From the NCBI GenBank assembly GCA_020438525.1, contig JAGQUL010000121.1:1-8957 (forward strand): a stretch of 8,957 bases of DNA. The letters run 5' to 3'. Under the pieces are notes generated by a model. It worked only from the letters and a program-made list of their open reading frames with translations. It made no database searches and was not told the origin of the DNA. This DNA is from Thermoleophilia bacterium (lineage in GTDB: Bacteria; Actinomycetota; Thermoleophilia; Gaiellales; SKUG01). Positions 1 to 4,833 of the stretch are shown piece by piece (position 1 is the stretch's first letter; each line of letters opens with the position of its first letter). Position numbers and translations under genes: made by a program.

Positions 1-48
<48 letters not shown>

Positions 49-78
49 GAGCCAGCGTTCGCTGACGCGGTACCGGTC

Positions 79-107
79 AGCATACACGAGGGATCGGCGC
101 GAGGAAA
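79..107 (-). promoter_or_regulatory. Candidate promoter of tRNA-Asp
   Basis: On the minus strand TATGCT (84-79) is a good -10 match lying 30 nt before the tRNA 5' end. It predicts a start near base 72 and a leader of about 24 nt. The hexamer 17 nt further upstream, TTTCCT (107-102), matches the -35 consensus at only three of six positions. The placement in the 68-bp FmdB-tRNA gap is sensible, but the call rests mainly on the -10 box. Confidence 0.35.
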
Positions 108-116
108 GAGCAGATT

Positions 117-437
117 TCAGTCGCTGCTCGACGACGACGAGCTGGAGCCCGAATCGCCGCCTGAGCCGCTGCTGGTGCCGCCGCTGGCGGAATCGCTGCC
201 GCTCGTGGAGCTCGCCTCGCCGCCGCTCGTGCCGCTCGACGTGGGCGACGACTTCTTGCCGGCGTAGTCGGTCGCGTAGAACCCGGATCCCTTGTAGTGG
301 ATCGCCGGCGCGAACAGCACCTTCTCGACCGCCTTCTCACCGCACTGCTCACACACTTCGGGATCGGGCGCGCTCATGCTCTGGAAGAGCTCGAACTGGT
401 GGCCACAGGCTGCACATCGGTATTCGTACGTCGGCAT
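117..437 (-). CDS. FmdB-family zinc-ribbon protein
   Basis: This 106-residue protein opens with MPTYEYRCAACGH, the hallmark of the FmdB-type putative regulatory zinc-ribbon family. Four cysteines (C8, C11, C29, C32) form two CxxC knuckles expected to bind one zinc ion. The conserved segment following the ribbon (GEKAVEKVLFAPAIHYKGSGFYATDY) is also present. Residues from about 60 to the end are an extended Ser/Gly/Thr-rich tail ending in a run of eight serines, probably disordered. The family is widespread and often annotated as a transcriptional regulator, but its biochemical role is not established. It begins 38 nt after the histidine kinase stop on the same strand, so read-through is possible. 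No Shine-Dalgarno sequence precedes the ATG, and a -10-like box sits immediately upstream. Confidence 0.95.
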   Translation of the reverse strand: MPTYEYRCAACGHQFELFQSMSAPDPEVCEQCGEKAVEKVLFAPAIHYKGSGFYATDYAGKKSSPTSSGTSGGEASSTSGSDSASGGTSSGSGGDSGSSSSSSSSD

Positions 438-443
438 GCGGCA

Positions 444-449
444 ATTGTA
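444..449 (-). promoter_or_regulatory. Candidate -10 box for leaderless fmdB transcript
   Basis: TACAAT on the minus strand ends 6 nt before the ATG of the FmdB gene. That spacing would place transcription start at or within a base or two of the start codon. The lack of any purine-rich ribosome-binding site is consistent with a leaderless mRNA, which is common in actinobacteria. No convincing -35 element lies 16-18 nt upstream. Confidence 0.35.
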
Positions 450-475
450 GCGATCGCGTCGAACCAGCGGGACGG

Positions 476-2461
476 TCAGGCAAGCGTCGGCGTGGCGTCC
501 ATGTCGTCGCTCGGCAGACCGTCGCTCGCCGCAGCCTCGTCGGGGAAGAACGCCACGAATCGTGCACCTCGCCCATCCGCGTGGGTGCTGTCGATCGTGA
601 TGTCGCCGCCGTGCACGCGCACGAGGCCCTGCACGAGGCTCAGCCCGAGGCCGGCTCCCTCGGCCTCGCGTGCATGGCCGCTCGAGCCCTGCCAGAACTT
701 GCCGAACACCTCGTCGCGGCTCTCGGGCGGGATCCCGGCGCCTTCGTCGCTCACCATCACGAACGCGCCGCCGTCGCCGGGTCGCACCGCCACCTCCACC
801 GGCGGCGCACCGTGCCGGAACGCGTTGGTGACGAGGTTGTTGACGAGCTGGTCGAAGCGCACCGGGTCGACCGTGATCATCAGGTTGGGCGTCGCCGACA
901 GGCGCAGCTCGCCCGGCCGCGCGGCGGCCTGCGCGCCGAGCGCCGCCTCGAGCAGCTCGTCCGCACGCTGGCGGCGCGGCTTGATGTCGAGCTGGCCGGT
1001 CTCGAGCAGCGAGCAGTCGAACAGGTCACGGATCAGCGCGACGAGCCGATCGGTGCGTTCGGTAGCGACGTCGACGAACTCGCGTCCACGCTCGCCCAGG
1101 TCGTCCTGCATGCTGAGCAGCCCGAGCACGCCCTTCACCGCCGTGAGCGGCGAGAGCAGCTCGTGTGCGACGGTCGCGAGCAGGTTGCTGCGCAGCTCGT
1201 CGAGCCGTTGCAGCTCCTGCGCCACCGCACGCTGGCTCTCGAGCGACACGAGCGTCTCGACCGCCGCCCCCACGAGCGCCGCAGCGGTCTCGAGCACCCA
1301 CGCACGCGCGTCGTCGATCTCCTCCGCATCACGAACCGTGAGCCGGCCCAGCTCGCCACGTGGCCCCTCGATCTGCAGCTCGCGATCGAAGGGGCCTGCA
1401 CCGGGATCGCCGGCTGCATGCTCGATCGTCTCCTCGCCCGTGTGGACGACGACGGTCGCCGCCTCCACGTCACCGATCTCCGTCGCAGCGACCGCGAGCA
1501 GCTCTGCCTGCTCGGCGATCGTCTCCGCGTGCAGCGCCCGCGACGCGAGCTCGTACAGCGCGTTCACGCGGTGCGCACGATCGTCGGCCTCGCTGCGCAG
1601 CCGGCGCCGGTTCAGGTCCTGTGCGGCATAGGCCAGCGCGAAGATCGCAAGGATCGCGGCAAACCCGGGATATGCCCAGCCGGGCAGGAACTGCTCGAGA
1701 GCCTCGCGCTGGAACTCGACCGACCATCCCGTCGAACCCACGGGCCGCCGAACCAGCTCGACACCATCCTTGTGGGGCGCACCGAGCAGCACGCGCTCGT
1801 CACCGTCGACGAGCGTCGCCTCGTCGACCTCACCCTCGCCCTGATCGCCCAGGAACGAGCCGATCGAGGATCGCTCGAGATAGGTCACGGCCACCACCGC
1901 CGATGCGGGTGCGCCCTCCGACACGGCCGGCACCGGCACTGCTGATGCGTAGACGTACTCCTCGCCGATCTTGAGACGGTCGCTCACCTGCGGCGTTCCG
2001 CGTGCGGCGGTGGTGCGGCCGAGCGCGCGCAGGTCGTCGGCGATCCCGTTGGCGGCGATGCGCCCGGGCGTGGCCTCGCCAACGGCGGCGATCGCGCCGT
2101 CCTCGCGCACGACCAGCCACGCAGCGGCGGTCGACGATGCGCCGGCGTCGACCTGCTGCTCGAGCGCCGACCTCAGCTGCTGCTCCTTGCCCGGCACCAC
2201 GAGCGCGGCGTTGTCGTCGGCCCACCGTGACAGGTCGAGCCAGCGTCGCTGCAGCACCCGTTCCACCGAACCTGCCAGGCGTGTCGCGCGGGCCTCGTCC
2301 TTGCGGTGCGACGACTGCACTGCGTTGTCGGCCTCGCTCCAGGCGATCACCACGAAGACCGCGCCGACGAGCAGCAGCACGGTCACTGCGGGGAGCGTGA
2401 GACGGTCGATCCACTGCTGGCGGGTCGTCGTCTCTGCTTCACGATGCAAGCGATTCGGCAT
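476..2461 (-). CDS. Membrane sensor histidine kinase
   Basis: This 661-residue kinase has a first membrane helix at about residues 22-41 and a second at about 261-281. They enclose a roughly 220-residue extracytoplasmic sensor region that could be a Cache-type fold. A cytoplasmic segment (about 295-405) has the size and look of a GAF-like domain, and a helix leads into the HisKA domain. The H box is VAHELLSPLTAV, with phospho-acceptor H433. The ATP-binding domain shows the N box (NNLVTNAFRHG, N546), G1 (SDEGAGIP, 571-578), F box (FGKFWQG, 586-592) and G2 (GAGLGLSL, 602-609). All catalytic motifs look intact. It should autophosphorylate and pass the phosphate to a response regulator, but none is encoded in the window, so it is an orphan here. 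An in-frame stop lies just upstream of the ATG, which makes this the only upstream start. Its ligand cannot be inferred. Confidence 0.95.
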   Translation of the reverse strand: MPNRLHREAETTTRQQWIDRLTLPAVTVLLLVGAVFVVIAWSEADNAVQSSHRKDEARATRLAGSVERVLQRRWLDLSRWADDNAALVVPGKEQQLRSALEQQVDAGASSTAAAWLVVREDGAIAAVGEATPGRIAANGIADDLRALGRTTAARGTPQVSDRLKIGEEYVYASAVPVPAVSEGAPASAVVAVTYLERSSIGSFLGDQGEGEVDEATLVDGDERVLLGAPHKDGVELVRRPVGSTGWSVEFQREALEQFLPGWAYPGFAAILAIFALAYAAQDLNRRRLRSEADDRAHRVNALYELASRALHAETIAEQAELLAVAATEIGDVEAATVVVHTGEETIEHAAGDPGAGPFDRELQIEGPRGELGRLTVRDAEEIDDARAWVLETAAALVGAAVETLVSLESQRAVAQELQRLDELRSNLLATVAHELLSPLTAVKGVLGLLSMQDDLGERGREFVDVATERTDRLVALIRDLFDCSLLETGQLDIKPRRQRADELLEAALGAQAAARPGELRLSATPNLMITVDPVRFDQLVNNLVTNAFRHGAPPVEVAVRPGDGGAFVMVSDEGAGIPPESRDEVFGKFWQGSSGHAREAEGAGLGLSLVQGLVRVHGGDITIDSTHADGRGARFVAFFPDEAAASDGLPSDDMDATPTLA

Positions 2462-2484
2462 ATACCCGATTCATGATGCCCGAC

Positions 2485-2511
2485 GCGCGCGAGACGGTAA
2501 CGCTCGCGCGC
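2485..2511. repeat. Perfect 9-9-9 inverted repeat upstream of histidine kinase
   Basis: GCGCGCGAG (2485-2493) and CTCGCGCGC (2503-2511) are exact reverse complements around a 9-nt spacer. The element begins 23 nt upstream of the kinase ATG. It could be a dimeric regulator operator or, if transcribed, a stem-loop in the kinase leader. A weak -10-like TACCGT on the minus strand (2499-2494) falls inside the spacer. GC richness raises the chance of coincidence. Confidence 0.45.
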
Positions 2512-2558
2512 ACGCGTAGGAGCGCATCCTGCAGGGTTGGATGGGCACGCCAGCCGCG

Positions 2559-2574
2559 CGGCCGGCGCCGGCCG
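2559..2574. repeat. Perfect 16-bp palindrome
   Basis: CGGCCGGCGCCGGCCG is fully self-complementary. It lies midway in the divergent region. It may be a protein-binding site, but pure G/C palindromes arise easily in DNA of this composition. Confidence 0.4.
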
Positions 2575-2644
2575 TCGGATGTGCGCCTGCGGCCAAGCAC
2601 CCCGCCCGAGGCGAGTCCACGGGGACGCCTGACCGGATACGCAG

Positions 2645-2669
2645 GGTGGAAGCTCTCGCAGCTTCCGCC
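2645..2669 (+). promoter_or_regulatory. Leader hairpin upstream of three-gene operon
   Basis: GGTGGAAGCT (2645-2654) pairs with AGCTTCCGCC (2660-2669) across the 5-nt loop CTCGC. This gives a 10-bp stem with a single G-U pair. It is not followed by a T tract, so it is not an evident intrinsic terminator. It would lie about 118 nt upstream of the first gene, in a probable 5' leader. I could not match it to a known riboswitch consensus. Confidence 0.5.
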
Positions 2670-2724
2670 GAGCGATCCCCCCAGGGAAATGCTTCACCGC
2701 CGAGCCGCGTGAGAGGTCGCGCAC

Positions 2725-2769
2725 TTCATGTCCGGCACGTGAATCGGGTGGTCCTCGGTCGCACATGAA
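2725..2769 (+). promoter_or_regulatory. Mutually exclusive hairpins next to the SD
   Basis: TTCATGT (2725-2731) can pair with ACGTGAA (2737-2743, one G-U pair, 5-nt loop). It can instead pair with ACATGAA (2763-2769, perfect, 31-nt loop), which ends 2 nt before the Shine-Dalgarno sequence. The word TCCTC (2752-2756) between them complements GAGGA (2774-2778) within that Shine-Dalgarno sequence. The arrangement could switch ribosome access. At the DNA level 2725-2743 is also an imperfect inverted repeat that could serve as an operator. Confidence 0.35.
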
Positions 2770-2771
2770 CC

Positions 2772-2779
2772 AGGAGGAG
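2772..2779 (+). promoter_or_regulatory. Strong Shine-Dalgarno sequence
   Basis: AGGAGGAG lies 7 nt before the ATG at 2787. It is the strongest ribosome-binding site in the window and fixes the start of the first operon gene. Confidence 0.9.
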
Positions 2780-2786
2780 AGCCCCC

Positions 2787-3305
2787 ATGGCGAATCGCCC
2801 GTCCGTCGCTGCGCGTGCAGCAGAGCCCACGCCCGAGAACCCGATCCGCCAGCAGAAGCAGCGGCAGTCGATCCGGCGTGCATCGCAGCGCTTCGACGAG
2901 TCGATGGTCGACCTGAAGTCGCTCCACAAGGGCGCCCGTGTGGAGATCGACTCCGCCACCGGCTGGGCCAAGGCGATCCGCGGCACGTTCCGCGTCGGCA
3001 CGCCGGTCCCGCCTGCACAGCAGCGCCAGTTCCGCTACATGCTCGGTGCCCGCGAGATGGGCAACCACCCCGCCGCCGCATTCCTCGAGCGCTTCAGCGC
3101 GCTGTTCGGGCTCGACGAGCCGATGGACCAGCTGTTCCTGCGCGGCGTGACCCCGCTCTCCCAGGGCGACTGGTTCGCGTTCGGCATCGACATCTTCGCG
3201 GTGGGTCGTGGCGCGCCGGCGCAGATCGACGTGGTGATCGCTCCCAACGGTGCGGTCATCTATGCAGGCTTCGGCCAGGCCGGCGCGGTCCCGGGGCGCG
3301 AGTGA
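2787..3305 (+). CDS. FTP/PepSY propeptide-like small protein, gene 1 of operon
   Basis: This 172-residue protein starts at ATG behind a near-ideal Shine-Dalgarno sequence. The first 37 residues are basic, polar and probably disordered, with no signal peptide or membrane helix. From residue 50 (ARVEIDSATG) it follows the plan of the fungalysin/thermolysin propeptide (FTP) domain. A short beta segment comes first, then a helix ending in FLERFSALFGL (99-109), then beta strands (about 127-160) like the PepSY-type half of those propeptides. In the known families such domains chaperone or inhibit a metalloprotease, but no HExxH protease is encoded nearby. The next gene product shares its two anchor motifs, indicating an old tandem duplication. 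The FTP assignment is by motif resemblance only; the coding call itself is firm. Confidence 0.88.
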   Translation: MANRPSVAARAAEPTPENPIRQQKQRQSIRRASQRFDESMVDLKSLHKGARVEIDSATGWAKAIRGTFRVGTPVPPAQQRQFRYMLGAREMGNHPAAAFLERFSALFGLDEPMDQLFLRGVTPLSQGDWFAFGIDIFAVGRGAPAQIDVVIAPNGAVIYAGFGQAGAVPGRE

Positions 3306-3727
3306 GCGCCGCCCCCAAGCCGGCCGCGGCACCGATCGCGGACATCGAGCAGATCCGGTTCGACCGCGCGCTCGCAGACCTGCAGCTCCATGATCCGAGG
3401 GCCCGCGTGGCGCTCGACTCCGAGCGCGGTCTTGCGATCGGCGTGGACGTGAACGTACCGATGTCGATGCCCGCTGCGGCGCGTGCGCTTCCCGACAACG
3501 ATCGCGCCGCAGCGGCGAGCGTGCTGTTCCTCGACCAGTTCGGCTCCCTGTTCGGGATCGCCGGGTGGCACGTGCTGGAGCCGCGATTCGCGACCCCGAT
3601 GGGCAACACCATCTGGTTCACGTTCGCGGCGACGACGCGACGTGGCGAGCAGCTCGTGAACGTCTGCGCCGAGGGCGACATCGTGCGCCACGTGCGCGTG
3701 GAGCGGTCGGAGCCGAGCGAATCGTGA
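3302..3727 (+). CDS. FTP/PepSY propeptide-like small protein, gene 2 of operon
   Basis: This 141-residue protein starts at a GTG that overlaps the stop of gene 1 by four bases (GTGA), so translation is probably coupled. No strong ribosome-binding site is seen. Residues 34-45 (ARVALDSERGLA) and 76-86 (FLDQFGSLFGI) align with 50-61 and 99-109 of the preceding protein. Both are followed by a strand-rich tail (here about 103-132) ending in an EGDIVRHV hairpin that resembles a PepSY turn. It lacks the basic N-terminal extension of gene 1 and instead has a short Ala/Pro-rich lead. It has no signal peptide, so like gene 1 it is predicted cytosolic unless exported by a specialised route. It is a diverged paralogue of gene 1. 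Function is unknown; an inhibitor, chaperone or immunity-like partner is conceivable. Confidence 0.87.
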   Translation: MSAAPKPAAAPIADIEQIRFDRALADLQLHDPRARVALDSERGLAIGVDVNVPMSMPAAARALPDNDRAAAASVLFLDQFGSLFGIAGWHVLEPRFATPMGNTIWFTFAATTRRGEQLVNVCAEGDIVRHVRVERSEPSES

Positions 3728-4554
3728 TCGCCGCGGCACCCGCGAAACCGCAGCCGGTTCCGGTTGCAGCCGCCCGCCCGTACGCCCAGGTCGAGGACGT
3801 CGCTGCCGACGCGCTCGCGGGCCTGCAGCCCGTGGTGGTGGTGAACCGGCGAACCGACACCGCGATCCGCCAGGTCGACGGTGCTGCGGACCGCCCGTTC
3901 CCGACGCTCCACTCCGATGCTCGGGGCGACGTGATGACGCGGCTGCGGCGGGTCACGCGCGGCGTGAACGAGCGCCTGCGCGGCACCTACGGCGACGGCA
4001 ACACGGTCTACGGCAGCGTGCGGTTCGTGCCGCAGGCCGACGTGAGCCGCGGCGCCGACGCGGTGGTCGCGGCGCTGCGCGCGCAGGGCGACACCGGCGT
4101 TCGCGCGTATGGATCGGTGTCGTTCATCGCCGATCCGTCGAAGGTCGACTCGCGCACGACGTACGCACCCGACGACAGCGGCTCCACCGGCGTGTGGGTG
4201 CGTGATCGCTCGAAGCTGCCGACCGTGGTCGCCGAGCGGCTCTACCGCTCCGACGGTGCCGGGGCCAGCCCCCGCCCCGACGAGCTGCTGAGGCTGCCGC
4301 GCCAGGCGGCGCGCGACGCGGTCCGTGGCTGGCTGCTGAGCGACGACCTCGCGCGCAGCGACGGCTACATCGAGGCGCAGGTGAGACGCGTCGCGCCGAG
4401 TGACGTGCTCGCCGCGGTGCTCGACCTTCGCGACATCTCCAACGTGCCTCGCCGCACGCTCATCGACCCGGGCGAGGCGCCTGCAGGCGAGGCTCGCGCC
4501 GCGCTCGAGCAGCACCTCGACCGGCTCGGCGTCCCCACCTACCACGTGCAGTAG
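3724..4554 (+). CDS. Unknown protein, gene 3, paralogue of 4834-5781 product
   Basis: This 276-residue protein starts at a GTG overlapping the gene 2 stop by four bases (GTGA), with GGAG 11 nt upstream. An Ala/Pro-rich N-terminus (1-22) leads to DALAGLQPVVVVNR (29-42). A helical stretch follows, then VYGSVRFVP (95-103) and YGSVSFIADPSKVDSRTTYA (129-148). EAQVRRVAPSDVLAAV (217-232) comes near the end. All these blocks reappear in the same order in the convergent minus-strand protein encoded at 4834-5781. I cannot name the family. The alternation of a strand ending in ADPSKVDSRTT with a later E-x-Q-V block faintly recalls the C-terminal domain of some phage head-morphogenesis proteins and polymorphic toxins, but this is from memory and unverified. 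No signal peptide or membrane segment is seen. Transcription ends into the hairpin array. Confidence 0.85.
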   Translation: MIAAAPAKPQPVPVAAARPYAQVEDVAADALAGLQPVVVVNRRTDTAIRQVDGAADRPFPTLHSDARGDVMTRLRRVTRGVNERLRGTYGDGNTVYGSVRFVPQADVSRGADAVVAALRAQGDTGVRAYGSVSFIADPSKVDSRTTYAPDDSGSTGVWVRDRSKLPTVVAERLYRSDGAGASPRPDELLRLPRQAARDAVRGWLLSDDLARSDGYIEAQVRRVAPSDVLAAVLDLRDISNVPRRTLIDPGEAPAGEARAALEQHLDRLGVPTYHVQ

Positions 4555-4567
4555 GCGCGCGCGGCGG

Positions 4568-4614
4568 GACGTATGTACGAAACCCGCGCCATCTGCGGGC
4601 TCCGTACATACGTC
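4568..4614 (+). terminator. Hairpin copy 1, possible terminator of plus-strand operon
   Basis: The 12-bp outer stem is perfect and extends by a G-U and a G-C pair (4567/4615, 4566/4616). The inner 5-bp stem encloses GCCATCT. The hairpin lies 13 nt after the gene 3 stop and is followed by TCTCTCTCTTT, a pyrimidine-rich though not pure U tract. This is the copy best placed to terminate the plus-strand operon. Confidence 0.55.
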
Positions 4615-4648
4615 TCTCTCTTTCCCCCCGCCCCGTCGCGCGCGGCAG

Positions 4649-4695
4649 GACGTATGCACGAAACCCGCGACATCTGCGGGCTCCGTACATACGTC
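4649..4695. repeat. Hairpin copy 2
   Basis: Same architecture as copy 1, with left arm GACGTATGCACG. One T-to-C change opens a C-A mismatch in the plus-strand RNA but only a U-G wobble in the minus-strand RNA. The inner loop is GACATCT. Confidence 0.85.
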
Positions 4696-4720
4696 TCCCC
4701 CGACCCGTCGCGCGCGACAG

Positions 4721-4767
4721 GACGTATGCGCGAAACCCGCGCCATCTGCGGGCTCTGTACATACGTC
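4721..4767. repeat. Hairpin copy 3
   Basis: The left arm is GACGTATGCGCG and the right arm TGTACATACGTC. The outermost eight pairs and the whole inner stem are intact, while pairs 9, 10 and 12 have become a mismatch and wobbles on the plus-strand RNA. It is the first copy met by minus-strand transcripts from the gene at 4834-5781 and could terminate or protect their 3' end. Confidence 0.85.
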
Positions 4768-4784
4768 TCCCCCGACCCGTCGCG

Positions 4785-4816
4785 CGCGGCGATCCCGGCG
4801 CGCGGCGATCCCGGCG
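4785..4816. repeat. Perfect 16-bp tandem duplication
   Basis: CGCGGCGATCCCGGCG occurs twice head to tail (4785-4800 and 4801-4816), and the periodicity extends three bases to the left and two to the right. It follows directly on the hairpin array and ends 17 bases before the stop of the minus-strand gene. It looks like a recent slippage duplication. Confidence 0.85.
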
Positions 4817-4833
4817 CGGGGCGCGATCGGCGA

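Larger units (their letters stand above)
2462..2786. other. Divergent intergenic region, 325 bp, no gene
   Basis: This gap separates the divergently transcribed histidine kinase and the three-gene plus-strand operon. Short open frames cross it but lack ribosome-binding sites and recognisable motifs. It holds several symmetric elements listed separately: inverted repeats, a palindrome and hairpins. The decamer ACCCGATTCA (2464-2473) recurs inverted as TGAATCGGGT (2740-2749), so the same word lies close upstream of both diverging genes. No convincing sigma70-type promoter was identified for either direction. Confidence 0.7.
4556..4791. repeat. Array of three tandem long-armed hairpin repeats
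   Basis: Between the two convergent operons lie three copies of a 47-nt palindromic unit at 4568, 4649 and 4721, a periodicity of 81 then 72 bp. Each has 12-nt outer arms (GACGTATGTACG with CGTACATACGTC in copy 1), a conserved 3x3 internal loop (AAA/CTC), an inner stem CCCGC/GCGGG and a 7-nt loop ending CATCT. The flanking DNA is repeated too: a GCGCGCGGCAG-like lead-in before each copy and a TCCCCCGACCCGTCG-like trailer after copies 2 and 3. The array fills most of the 279-bp convergent gap. It could end transcription from both sides, or belong to a dispersed REP-like family. Conservation of loop bases suggests constraint on sequence as well as on pairing. Confidence 0.9.

Noticed and set aside
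297..1945. Long plus-strand open frames across the FmdB and histidine kinase genes.
   Set aside because: They are Arg/Ser/Ala-rich shadows of well-identified minus-strand genes with complete kinase and zinc-ribbon motifs.
2600..2786. Known riboswitch classes (c-di-AMP, c-di-GMP, cobalamin, glycine, ZTP) in the operon leader.
   Set aside because: Individual words such as GTGAATC and GGGAA occur, but the conserved cores of these classes are not present in order.
4556..4791. The repeat array as a CRISPR array.
   Set aside because: Only three units, the repeats are long nested palindromes, and the intervening sequences are themselves conserved copies instead of unique spacers. No cas gene is present.
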